From contig CAIXXM010000009.1 in NCBI GenBank assembly GCA_903923395.1, positions 1-45,821 on the forward strand: a DNA stretch of 45,821 nt. Reading direction: 5' to 3'. Source of the stretch: an uncultured Acidobacteriia bacterium. Its GTDB lineage: Bacteria; Acidobacteriota; Terriglobia; Bryobacterales; Bryobacteraceae. The notes below the pieces were generated by a model. It saw only the letters and a list, made by a program, of their open reading frames with translations. It ran no database searches and was not told the origin of the DNA. The position numbers and the translations under genes were made by a program. Positions 15,642 through 22,979 of the stretch are shown here, one piece after another. How positions within the stretch are numbered: the stretch's first letter is position 1; every line of letters begins with the position of its first letter.

Positions 15642-15783
15642 GGATTCCTTTCCATTATGCCGGGTTGCAGGTTGCGTTTTGATCAAATTTCACATGCGGT
15701 GAGTAGATTCCCCGCTGACTTGCGTTCACTTAAATAGTCCCGGTTCTGGCTTGTACAGTTCCCCCGGCACAAAAGGGGAAGCA

Positions 15784-16665
15784 ATGCGCAGAGTCTTGAT
15801 GCTGGGAATGATTCCGTTTGGTTTTTTGATGGCAGGCACTGTCTTGCCGACGGGCACAATGTTGCAGGACGGTGGGACGGTACAGTTGCTCGGCAGCCTG
15901 GGCAGTACGGGAAGTAATTTCTGTGCGTTCAATGATGGCAATGGGTCGCCGGGCACCTCGTGCAGCGCCTCTTTCCTCTCGAATCAGGGTTCCGCCAATG
16001 GGACGGCCACCGGGTACACAGATCAAAACGGACTCCACGTGGTGGCATCCGCAAGTTCCGGCGGACAGACTGGAGGAGCCTCAGTGGATGCTGTCGCGGT
16101 ATACAGCGACACGCTGTCTGACCCCTTCTTCTTTACGATGAGCTTCTCCGCGCAGTTTGATCTTCATGCGGTTCTCGCGACGGTCAATGATTCCCTCAGC
16201 CAATACACGTTGACTTACAAGGAATCCGGCGCCTGCAATGATACGCAGACCTGGTACGGATCTTCGCGCGGCGGCGCAGCCTACACAGATAACTATGGGA
16301 ACTCCGTCAATCTGGTGGTCAATACAGCGACCTGTCAGATCCCCTCGGCGACGGACCTCACTTGGTCCGTTACCTTGAAAGCGGTGGCAATTACTGACAT
16401 TCTGCAGGCGAATGGCTGTGATGCCTGCGGGTCACCGGAAGCTCTGGTGGATGCGGGCAACACGCTGAGCTTTACCGGCTTCACCCTGACAAGTCCGTGG
16501 GGCGATGCGCTCGACGGCTCTGCAGTGGCAGCGACGGGCAGGACGTTGAATGGCGTGGATTATTCGGTGGTGGCACAAAGCGACGCGCCCGAGCCTGCCA
16601 CTTGGTGCTTGTTGCTGGCGGGCGCGGGCGCAATCGGTATCAGGCGGTTCAGCTCAGGTCGCTGA
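15784..16665 (+). CDS. PEP-CTERM sorting-domain protein
   Basis: A 293-residue exported protein of unknown function. It has an N-terminal signal peptide (MRRVLMLGMIPFGFLMAG), a central region rich in Ser, Gly, Thr and Ala with beta-strand character and several cysteines, and a C-terminal PEP-CTERM tripartite signal: PEPATW, a hydrophobic helix and a basic tail (IRRFSSGR). PEP-CTERM proteins are recognised by an exosortase and are often linked to extracellular polysaccharide. No exosortase gene is in the window. The ATG at 15784 has a good Shine-Dalgarno (AGGGGAAG). Its 3' end overlaps the convergent DUF1552 gene by 17 bp. Confidence 0.85.
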   Translation: MRRVLMLGMIPFGFLMAGTVLPTGTMLQDGGTVQLLGSLGSTGSNFCAFNDGNGSPGTSCSASFLSNQGSANGTATGYTDQNGLHVVASASSGGQTGGASVDAVAVYSDTLSDPFFFTMSFSAQFDLHAVLATVNDSLSQYTLTYKESGACNDTQTWYGSSRGGAAYTDNYGNSVNLVVNTATCQIPSATDLTWSVTLKAVAITDILQANGCDACGSPEALVDAGNTLSFTGFTLTSPWGDALDGSAVAATGRTLNGVDYSVVAQSDAPEPATWCLLLAGAGAIGIRRFSSGR

Positions 16666-18013
16666 GGTGTTCGAGTTCACCCTTGGCATCCCCCAACATC
16701 TCATTCTTCACGCCGAACTTATCCAGCATGGAGACATATAAGTTGTTCATCGGGGTGTCCTTGGGGTAGACGATGTGGCGTCCGGTCTGTAGCTGGCCGG
16801 AAGCTCCGCCCACTAACATGACCGGAAGGTTATCGTGCTGGTGGCGGTTGCCGTCCGCGAGACCGCTGCCGTAGGTGATCATCACATGGTCAAGCAGCGT
16901 GCCGTCCCCATCGGGAGTCTTGGCCAGGCGGTCTATGAAACCGGCGAAAAGTTCCACGTGATAGCGGTTGATCTTCGCGATCTTGGCAACCAGCGCGGGG
17001 TCATTGCGGTGGTGTGAGAGCGGGTGGTGGGCTTCGGAGACGCCGATTTCACGGTAGGTCCTGCCGCTGCCTTCGCGTCCGATCATCATGGTGATCACGC
17101 GTGTGGTGTCGGTTTCAAAGGCCACTGCCATGAGTTCGTACATCAACTTCGCATGGTCAGCGAAATCGACCGGAACACCGGCGGGCTTTTCCATTTCGGG
17201 AATGGCGCGTGCGGCGGATTCCTTCTCTGCCGCTTCGATCTGCTGTTCGATCTGGCGGACGGAGTAGAGGTACTCATCGAGCTTGCGGCGGTCCGTGCGG
17301 CCCAGCGAAGCTTCGAGCGACTTGGTATCTTCCATCACCGCATCAAGAATGCTCTTGTTGTAGCGCTGACGGCGGGCACGCGTGGCGGGATCTTCATTGA
17401 TATCGGCGCCGAAGAGGCGTTCGAAAACCGCGCGGGGATTGATTTCAGGAGGCAGCGGGGACGACGGACTGCGCCATGCCAGTGCATTGCTGTAAGCGCA
17501 ACTGTAACCGGAATCGCAACTGCCGATGAGGCGGCCGTCTTCGCAGCCGAGTTCGAGCGATGGGAGCTTGGTCTTGGAGCCGAGCCGCTGGGCGGCAAGC
17601 TGGTCGATGGAGATACCGACCTGGATATCAGCCCCGGACGTCTTCTTCGGATGGACTCCGGTGAGGTAGCTCGACGCGGCGCGCGCGTGGTCGCCGGCAC
17701 CATCCCCCAGGGGGCGTCCTCCATTCTGCGTGAGACCGGTGAGCAGGAGCGTCTTCGATTTATACGCCGCCATCGGTTCCAGAATGTTCGGCAATTCCGT
17801 CAGAGCGCCCTGGGCGGAGGGAGTCCAGCGGGTCATATCGATGCCGTTGGGCACGTAGCAGAACGCCATGCGCACGGGTGCTTTCGTGCCCGGCCCGCCG
17901 ATTTTCGCGGCAGTGCCGAAAGCAGGAACCATCGCGTCCAGCATGGGCAGGGCGAGTGCCGCGCCGATACCCCTAAGGAAGGTGCGCCGATGCAGTGATT
18001 TTCGTGTCAACAT
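16649..18013 (-). CDS. DUF1552 Tat-exported protein
   Basis: A 454-residue protein with a twin-arginine signal (HRRTFLRGIGAALALP) and a DUF1552 domain. DUF1552 proteins belong to an alkaline phosphatase/sulfatase-like fold group and almost always sit next to DUF1592-type cytochromes in Acidobacteriota and Planctomycetota, as here. Visible blocks include FCYVPNGIDMTRWTP and YGSGLADGNRHQHDNLP near the C-terminus. The reaction is unknown. The start is taken at the ATG at 18013, preceded by GGGAG; a start at 18031 is possible. The gene overlaps the upstream DUF1592 gene by 41 bp, so the two are surely cotranscribed. Confidence 0.88.
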   Translation of the reverse strand: MLTRKSLHRRTFLRGIGAALALPMLDAMVPAFGTAAKIGGPGTKAPVRMAFCYVPNGIDMTRWTPSAQGALTELPNILEPMAAYKSKTLLLTGLTQNGGRPLGDGAGDHARAASSYLTGVHPKKTSGADIQVGISIDQLAAQRLGSKTKLPSLELGCEDGRLIGSCDSGYSCAYSNALAWRSPSSPLPPEINPRAVFERLFGADINEDPATRARRQRYNKSILDAVMEDTKSLEASLGRTDRRKLDEYLYSVRQIEQQIEAAEKESAARAIPEMEKPAGVPVDFADHAKLMYELMAVAFETDTTRVITMMIGREGSGRTYREIGVSEAHHPLSHHRNDPALVAKIAKINRYHVELFAGFIDRLAKTPDGDGTLLDHVMITYGSGLADGNRHQHDNLPVMLVGGASGQLQTGRHIVYPKDTPMNNLYVSMLDKFGVKNEMLGDAKGELEHLSDLS

Positions 18014-20297
18014 TGCCATCTCCCGCCACACCCTTCCGTTGTTGGAAAGGCTGGCTCATCACAATATCCCAGATGAGCCGGTCAAACCGGTACTCATGCT
18101 GGCTCAAATCTTTGATTATTTTCGAAGTCACCGGGCGGTCATACCGCTCCAGACCCCGACCCAGTGCATAGGTCATCATCTTTTCCGTGATGCAACCCAC
18201 AAAGGCCTCTTTGGTCTCCACCAGCGCGGCCTTCATCTCCGCGGCACCATTGAACTTCTGGCCGCTGGGCAGGTTGCCGGAGGGATCAATGGGAAACGCA
18301 CCATCTTTCTCGCGCCAGCGCCCGATGGCGTCATAGTTTTCGAGGCCGAAACCAATGGGGTCCATTTTGTTGTGGCACGAGGCGCAGATGGGCGACTCGC
18401 GGTGTTTTTCCAACTGCTGCCGCATGGAGCCCGCGGTGCCAACTTCAGATTCATTCAATGGCGGCACGTTTGGCGGAGGCGGAGGTGGCGGGGCGTTCAG
18501 GAAGTTTTCAAGAATCCACTTGCCACGGATCACCGGCGAGGTGCGCGTCGGATAAGAAGAGACGGTGAGCACGCTGCCCTGTGTAATCACGCCGCTGCGC
18601 TGGGTGCCATCGAGATCCACCTTGCGGAACTCCTTGCCAGTCACGTTCGGAATGCCGTAGTACTTGGCCAGCCGTTCGTTCAGGAAGGTGTACTTGCCAT
18701 CGAGGAAGTCCGTGACTGGCCGGTCCTCTTTCAGAACAGTGCTGAAGAAGAGCGTGGTTTCGGTCTTCAGCGCCTGGCGGAGTTCCTTATCGAACATGGG
18801 GAATTTTTCCGGGTCCGGCTTAATGGAATCGAGATTGCGCAGTTGCAGCCACTGGCCGGCGAAGTTCTCCACGAAGCGGCTGGATTTGGAATCCGCCAGC
18901 ATGCGTTTCAATTGCGCGGTCAAAGTGGCCTGGTCATGCAGCTTGTTCTGCTGTGCCAGGTCAAGCAGTTGATCATCAGGCGTGGAACTCCAGAGGAAGT
19001 AAGACAGCCGAGACGCCAGTTCGAAATCGTTGATCTGGTGGATCGGGTTGGCAAGCGCGGCCTTCTTGAGCGTGGAGGGGTTGGGGTCGCGCTCAATGCG
19101 GAACAGGAAGTTCGGCGAGACGAGTACAGCTTCCACGCCGACGCGCATGGCTGCTTCGAAGGTCTGCTTATCGGCCAGAGCCATGGCGACGAACTTGTAT
19201 TCCTTCTCGACTTCCTCCGGCGCGACCGGACGGCGCCATGCCCGGCGCATGAAAGTGGAGAGGATGGTCTTGGCACACTCCGGGGTTTTCTCACTGCAAA
19301 CGAAGAGTTGTTTATGACTCGGCGTCAAGGGCCAGGGTGCAGGGTTATAGGGACCACGGAACTCGAAGGCATCGAGATAAATGTGAGGCAGTGGAGGCTG
19401 GGCTTGCGCCTTCTGGGCAGCCTTCACGGACGGCTCCGGCGTGGTGCGGCTGGGGTCATCAAACAATTCGGCGCGGAATGTATGTTCGCCCGGCGTGAGA
19501 TGTACCTTCACCTCAATGGAGCGGGGCTGGTCTTCGGTGGTGATGACCGGCTCTTTTTGCACATCTTTGCCATCCACAGACACGGTTACAAAAGCAGGAT
19601 TGCGCTGCCCTTGCATCGAGGCTCTGGCGAAGTAATCGCCTTCATGCGGGACCTTGAACTTTACTTCGAGAGGCTTCTGCCGGTCCCCGCCATTGCGGCC
19701 CTGCCGGGTGCGGGCGGGCTTGGGGGGAGGGTCTGCCACGATGGCCAGTTTCGCGATCTTCTCGGCAGACGCCAGGTACTTTTCCATCAGCACGGGAGAG
19801 AGAGACAGCACGTCGCCGATGTTGTCGAAACCATAGCCGAGGTCGTCGACGGGAAAATCGTCGGCGGGGCGGAAGTCTATGCCCAGCAGGTCATGGATGG
19901 TGTTGTTGTATTCGTTGCGGTTCAGGCGGCGGGCGGTGACGCGGCCGGGGTCTGGCTTTTGGTTCTTGTCGAGCCGGGCCCATTCACTATTGAACCAGTT
20001 GGAGAACTTGTCGATGGCCTCGGGCGTGGGGGCCTTCATTCCCTTAGGCGGCATTTCCCCGCCCTTCACGCGGACGATGAGTCGCTCGAATTCATTGCGC
20101 TGCTCCAGAAGCTGTTCGGGCGAGGTGTAGCTGGAGAGATCCAGTCCGCCAGTCTTGGCCTTCGCGTTATGGCAGGCAACGCAGTACTGCTGCAGAAAAG
20201 GCGCAACGGATTTTTCGTACGCAGCCTTATCGAGCTTGCCCGTGGAGGCACCGAAGAGGGGGACTGCCAGCAGGACCGGAATCAGGACGCGGTTCAT
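17973..20297 (-). CDS. Secreted multi-domain c-type cytochrome (DUF1587/1592/1595/1588/1585)
   Basis: A 774-residue exported protein with a signal peptide (MNRVLIPVLLAVPLFGAST). A Planctomycete-type cytochrome c region follows, with the haem motif CVACH near residue 40. The middle and C-terminal parts carry the DUF1587-1592-1595-1588-1585 series; a second haem-like motif CASCHNKMDPIGFGLENYD lies in the DUF1588 region. A carbohydrate-binding-like segment occurs around 240-310. Such proteins pair with DUF1552 proteins and may take part in extracellular oxidative breakdown of polymers, but no function is proven. The overlap of 41 bp with the DUF1552 gene supports a stable two-protein unit. The ATG at 20297 has no clear Shine-Dalgarno. 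Confidence 0.88.
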   Translation of the reverse strand: MNRVLIPVLLAVPLFGASTGKLDKAAYEKSVAPFLQQYCVACHNAKAKTGGLDLSSYTSPEQLLEQRNEFERLIVRVKGGEMPPKGMKAPTPEAIDKFSNWFNSEWARLDKNQKPDPGRVTARRLNRNEYNNTIHDLLGIDFRPADDFPVDDLGYGFDNIGDVLSLSPVLMEKYLASAEKIAKLAIVADPPPKPARTRQGRNGGDRQKPLEVKFKVPHEGDYFARASMQGQRNPAFVTVSVDGKDVQKEPVITTEDQPRSIEVKVHLTPGEHTFRAELFDDPSRTTPEPSVKAAQKAQAQPPLPHIYLDAFEFRGPYNPAPWPLTPSHKQLFVCSEKTPECAKTILSTFMRRAWRRPVAPEEVEKEYKFVAMALADKQTFEAAMRVGVEAVLVSPNFLFRIERDPNPSTLKKAALANPIHQINDFELASRLSYFLWSSTPDDQLLDLAQQNKLHDQATLTAQLKRMLADSKSSRFVENFAGQWLQLRNLDSIKPDPEKFPMFDKELRQALKTETTLFFSTVLKEDRPVTDFLDGKYTFLNERLAKYYGIPNVTGKEFRKVDLDGTQRSGVITQGSVLTVSSYPTRTSPVIRGKWILENFLNAPPPPPPPNVPPLNESEVGTAGSMRQQLEKHRESPICASCHNKMDPIGFGLENYDAIGRWREKDGAFPIDPSGNLPSGQKFNGAAEMKAALVETKEAFVGCITEKMMTYALGRGLERYDRPVTSKIIKDLSQHEYRFDRLIWDIVMSQPFQQRKGVAGDGNVDTKITASAHLP

Positions 20298-20340
20298 CGT
20301 TAAAGTAGGCGAGATAAAACAGGCGTAAGTTACAGAGAAT

Positions 20341-21033
20341 TCAGTTTGCGGAGGGGTGTTCGGCGCGGGTGATGATGAGGACAGTCATTGGCGCTTTGCC
20401 GGACTCCAGACGCAGTCCGAGTTGCTCCTCAACGGCGGAGAACAGAGAGGGCCCATCGGGCGTGCCGGCCGGTGCCCAGTTGAGGTCGATGGCGTAGTTT
20501 GCGGTGAGTCCGGTCTGGTCAAGAACAGGGCTCTGCAGTTGGTTGGATAGCGCTGCGACGAGGGATTTCACGCCGGTGTGTCCGCGGAAGAAGGTGTTGG
20601 AGGCCGAGATTTGCCCGAGGGCGTCCGGGTTGGCGGGGGGCATCTTGCTGCCGCGCTTTCCCTGGCGCAGGAAGAAGACCTTGAAGGGCCGCGGCTCTTC
20701 GCGGAGTTCCAACTGGAAGCGTTGTTTCAGCAATTCCTGAAGCATGGCTCTGACCTGTGGATTCCCTGCGTGCCCCTCCTGTTTCGCGGTGATTTCGAAG
20801 AGTTCCGAGGAGGCCCATTTCGGGCCGCCGGACACCTGGTAGAAGGGCAGGCTCCAGGCATATTCGACGAGGGCCTTGAGGGTGCCGATGGCGTTGAATT
20901 TGCCTTTGGGTGTGCTGATGCCGCCGAGCACGGCTCCGCCAGGTGCGACGGGTTTGATGGTGGCGACTTCGAATTGGAGCGCGGGCTGGGCAAGTGCGGC
21001 TGCGGAAAGCAAGAACAGCAGGGGGACGCGCAT
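20341..21033 (-). CDS. TIGR03435 family secreted protein
   Basis: A 230-residue protein of the TIGR03435 family, which is expanded in Solibacter-like Acidobacteriota and has no known function. It starts with a signal peptide (MRVPLLFLLSAAALAQ) and the hallmark FEVATIKP motif. The familiar downstream blocks are FEITAK, MLQELLKQRFQLELREE, VLDQTGLTANYAIDLNWAP and LGLRLESGKAPM. It is presumably periplasmic. It lies 43 bp upstream of the DUF1592 gene on the same strand and could be cotranscribed with it. The reading frame of the preceding Uma2-like gene runs far into this gene in another frame. Confidence 0.88.
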   Translation of the reverse strand: MRVPLLFLLSAAALAQPALQFEVATIKPVAPGGAVLGGISTPKGKFNAIGTLKALVEYAWSLPFYQVSGGPKWASSELFEITAKQEGHAGNPQVRAMLQELLKQRFQLELREEPRPFKVFFLRQGKRGSKMPPANPDALGQISASNTFFRGHTGVKSLVAALSNQLQSPVLDQTGLTANYAIDLNWAPAGTPDGPSLFSAVEEQLGLRLESGKAPMTVLIITRAEHPSAN

Positions 21034-21601
21034 GGTCCATGTTATCCGCTTGTGCAGTTGGAGTGCGATTCCGATGTGTATCGCCGAGTACAGTTGCGGC
21101 GATGAACTGCGCGACGGCTTCGGTGCTTCCGTATACCTTCACGTCGTCGAAACCGGTGGCGTTGGGCAGGCGATGCACGATGACGCTGGAGCGCGATACG
21201 TCCACAACCCAGTATTCCTGAATTCCGGCGCGGCCATAGAGGCGGGATTTTGATGTGAGGTCGAAGCTGAGAGTGGAATCGGATATCTCAACGACGAGAT
21301 CGAGATCTTCCGGGCAGGGGTTGGACGAGAAGGTGCGGTAGTCGCGTTTGAGAACGATGAGGTCGGGTTCGGGCTCGTTCCATGGCCTGTCCGCGGGGTG
21401 CACGTCGATGGGAGCCGCGATGTTGACGTTGCGTTTGCCGAAGGCAGAAACCAACCAAAGATGCACATCTGCCAGAGCCGTCACATGCTGCCGGCCTTTC
21501 CCACGTTTGCTGATCCACTGCCCGGACACTCGCTCCATCCGGATGTCGGGAAAAGGAGATTGAGTTGATGAAGAAGCGCCATGATTGACCACTCGAAGCA
21601 A
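20519..21601 (-). CDS. Uma2-family endonuclease-like protein, disturbed C-terminus
   Basis: The first 175 or so residues are a Uma2 (DUF820) domain of the PD-(D/E)xK nuclease fold: EPDLIVLKRD, DLVVEISDST and SRLYGRAGIQEYWVVDV are characteristic. The rest, down to the stop at 20519, is Arg/His/Pro-rich and overlaps the TIGR03435 gene for 515 bp on the same strand in another frame, so it is almost certainly not native protein. In the third frame the region near 21058-21090 reads IHIGIALQLHKRI, which resembles the usual Uma2 ending, so a one-base frameshift around 21085-21105 is likely (inference). That frame then runs straight into the TIGR03435 start. The first codon is a TTG at 21601 or GTG at 21592, 13-22 bp after yceH. 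Real extent: about 21060-21601. Confidence 0.6.
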   Translation of the reverse strand: MLRVVNHGASSSTQSPFPDIRMERVSGQWISKRGKGRQHVTALADVHLWLVSAFGKRNVNIAAPIDVHPADRPWNEPEPDLIVLKRDYRTFSSNPCPEDLDLVVEISDSTLSFDLTSKSRLYGRAGIQEYWVVDVSRSSVIVHRLPNATGFDDVKVYGSTEAVAQFIAATVLGDTHRNRTPTAQADNMDHARPPAVLAFRSRTCPARAPIRSRHHQTRRTWRSRARRHQHTQRQIQRHRHPQGPRRICLEPALLPGVRRPEMGLLGTLRNHRETGGARRESTGQSHASGIAETTLPVGTPRRAAALQGLLPAPGKARQQDAPRQPGRPRANLGLQHLLPRTHRREIPRRSAIQPTAEPCS

Positions 21602-21613
21602 TACCCTTCTGCT

Positions 21614-22243
21614 TTAGAGCACTTCGTTCAAACGCCGCTTCAGTTCCGCCACCTCGGCTTCGAGCGCGGCGACGCGGGCTTCGAGACCACTCACGTGCGG
21701 CGACTCGGCATGCGGAGCCGTACCTTCCATCTCGATCATGGAAGCATCCACCGGGCCACCGAGCAAATGCGCATACCGCGGCTCCTTCTGGCCGGGTTGA
21801 CGGGCCAGTTGCACCGCCATGCCGAGTTCCGCCAGCGTGCGCAAGACGCTTTCCACTTCTTCGAGATCCGCGAAGTTGTGCATGCGCTCCGTCCGGTCTT
21901 TGATCTCGCCCAAGGTCTGCGGCCCGCGCAGGAGCAGAACACAAAGGACGCAGGGTTCGCGGCGGCCCAGGTTGAGGGTTTCTGTAAACCGCTGCGCATA
22001 TTTCGGCACGCGCATGCCGGAACCGGAAATCTCGGCGGCATAGCGGCGAACCCGGAGGCTGCGAAGCGCTTCACCGATTTCAGGTTCCGTCAGCGAGGTC
22101 ACTGGCCAGCGGTTCGACTTTTGGTTGCAGGCGGCAACCAGAGCGTTGAGCGTCATGGGGTAGTACTCCGGAGTTGTACGTTCTTTCTCCAACAGCGCCC
22201 CAAGAACTCGAATCTCTATCGGGTTTAGTGAGTTTTCAGACAT
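21614..22243 (-). CDS. YceH family (DUF480) winged-helix protein
   Basis: A 209-residue DUF480/YceH protein. It contains two winged-helix modules, with IEIRVLGALLEKERTTPEYYPMT at the start, NQKSNRWPVT, and a second module containing LLRGPQTLGEIKDRTERMH. It ends in a short coiled coil (VAALEAEVAELKRRL). Family length and motifs are complete. The biological role of YceH is not established, though the fold suggests DNA binding. It is divergent from a TetR gene with 87 bp between the starts. The Uma2-like gene follows 13 bp behind on the same strand. Confidence 0.9.
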   Translation of the reverse strand: MSENSLNPIEIRVLGALLEKERTTPEYYPMTLNALVAACNQKSNRWPVTSLTEPEIGEALRSLRVRRYAAEISGSGMRVPKYAQRFTETLNLGRREPCVLCVLLLRGPQTLGEIKDRTERMHNFADLEEVESVLRTLAELGMAVQLARQPGQKEPRYAHLLGGPVDASMIEMEGTAPHAESPHVSGLEARVAALEAEVAELKRRLNEVL

Positions 22244-22294
22244 TCAGCGGTCTTTCACGGATGTTATTCGAACTGGAACAATGTTAGCATCCGG

Positions 22295-22316
22295 TTTGGA
22301 ATCAACATTTTCCAAA
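22295..22316. promoter_or_regulatory. Inverted repeat, candidate TetR operator
   Basis: TTTGGAA and TTCCAAA form a perfect 7-bp inverted repeat with an 8-bp spacer, ending 14 bp before the ATG of the TetR gene and inside the yceH/tetR divergent region. Position and size fit an autoregulatory TetR operator. Binding is inferred only. Confidence 0.45.
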
Positions 22317-22330
22317 GAATAAATCGCCGC

Positions 22331-22948
22331 ATGACAGTCCTAGACACCACATCCTCACGAGGCAGACTGCTCCAGTCGGCCCGCCAGCTTTTCGCGGAAA
22401 ACGGCTATGAAGGAACCAGTACTGCCTCCATTGCCCGCATGGCAGCCACAAGCGAATCGCAGCTCATCAAGCACTTTGGAGGCAAAGCCGGCTTGCTGGA
22501 AGCCGTTTTGGTCACGGGGTGGAATGAGGTCCTGCCCCGCATCAAAGCGAGCCTTACTCAGGAAACCAGTGCGCTCGAAAAGCTCCGGCGGATTCCCCGC
22601 GCCTTCGGCGACGCTCTGGAGGCCACCCCGGACCTCCGCGTCCTCGTATTGCTGGAGGGGCGTCGCATCCGGAAAGAAGGCCGCCAGATGACCCTCACCG
22701 ATGGCTTCACTGGCTATGTCGAGTTGCTGGATGAAATCCTTACCGAGCTCGAAACCACAGGCGTGCTGCGGCCCAGCCTATCGAAAGAAGCGGTGCGATC
22801 CGCCATTGTAGGAATGACCGAGGGTGCTTTGCGCGACCGTGTGTTGGCGGAACGGACAAAACATTCGCCCTATACGGCGGAGCAACTGGGCCAGGTCGTG
22901 GACGCGCTGATCTCGGCGATTACGCTTCGCTCCGCCGCCGCTGCTTAA
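22331..22948 (+). CDS. TetR-family transcriptional regulator
   Basis: A 205-residue TetR-type regulator. The N-terminal helix-turn-helix spans about residues 10-55: LLQSARQLFAENGYEGTSTASIARMAATSESQLIKHFGGKAGLLEAV, given here as two recognisable parts, the ARQLFAENGYEGTS helix pair and the SESQLIKHFGGK recognition region. The C-terminal ligand domain (about 60-205) has no diagnostic motif. It may repress itself and the divergent yceH gene through the inverted repeat upstream. Its stop codon lies within the predicted mutS promoter, so mutS follows closely but probably has its own transcript. The effector is unknown. Confidence 0.88.
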   Translation: MTVLDTTSSRGRLLQSARQLFAENGYEGTSTASIARMAATSESQLIKHFGGKAGLLEAVLVTGWNEVLPRIKASLTQETSALEKLRRIPRAFGDALEATPDLRVLVLLEGRRIRKEGRQMTLTDGFTGYVELLDEILTELETTGVLRPSLSKEAVRSAIVGMTEGALRDRVLAERTKHSPYTAEQLGQVVDALISAITLRSAAAA

Positions 22949-22973
22949 CCTGTCCGGCGCAAAGCCTTATATT
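22945..22973 (+). promoter_or_regulatory. Predicted mutS promoter, leaderless type
   Basis: TTAACC at 22945-22950 and TATATT at 22968-22973 are separated by 17 bp, a good sigma-70-type arrangement that overlaps the TetR stop codon. The expected transcription start, 6-7 nt after the -10, falls on the TTG at 22980, so the mutS message would have no leader. Confidence 0.5.
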
Positions 22974-22979
22974 GGTTTC

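Noticed and set aside
15745-15760. TTGTACAG near 15750 as a third GntR-type operator
   Set aside because: It shares only part of the half-site, is not a palindrome of the same form, and lies before an unrelated gene.
17024-17998. Open frame of about 324 codons antisense to the DUF1552 gene
   Set aside because: Shadow of the real gene; composition and lack of a start region do not support it.
17868-20303. A very long open frame (about 811 codons) antisense to the DUF1592 gene
   Set aside because: It mirrors the codon-position bias of the real gene on the other strand in GC-rich DNA, its product shows no domain and is Arg/Gly/His-rich, and the sense frame has clear haem motifs and a signal peptide.
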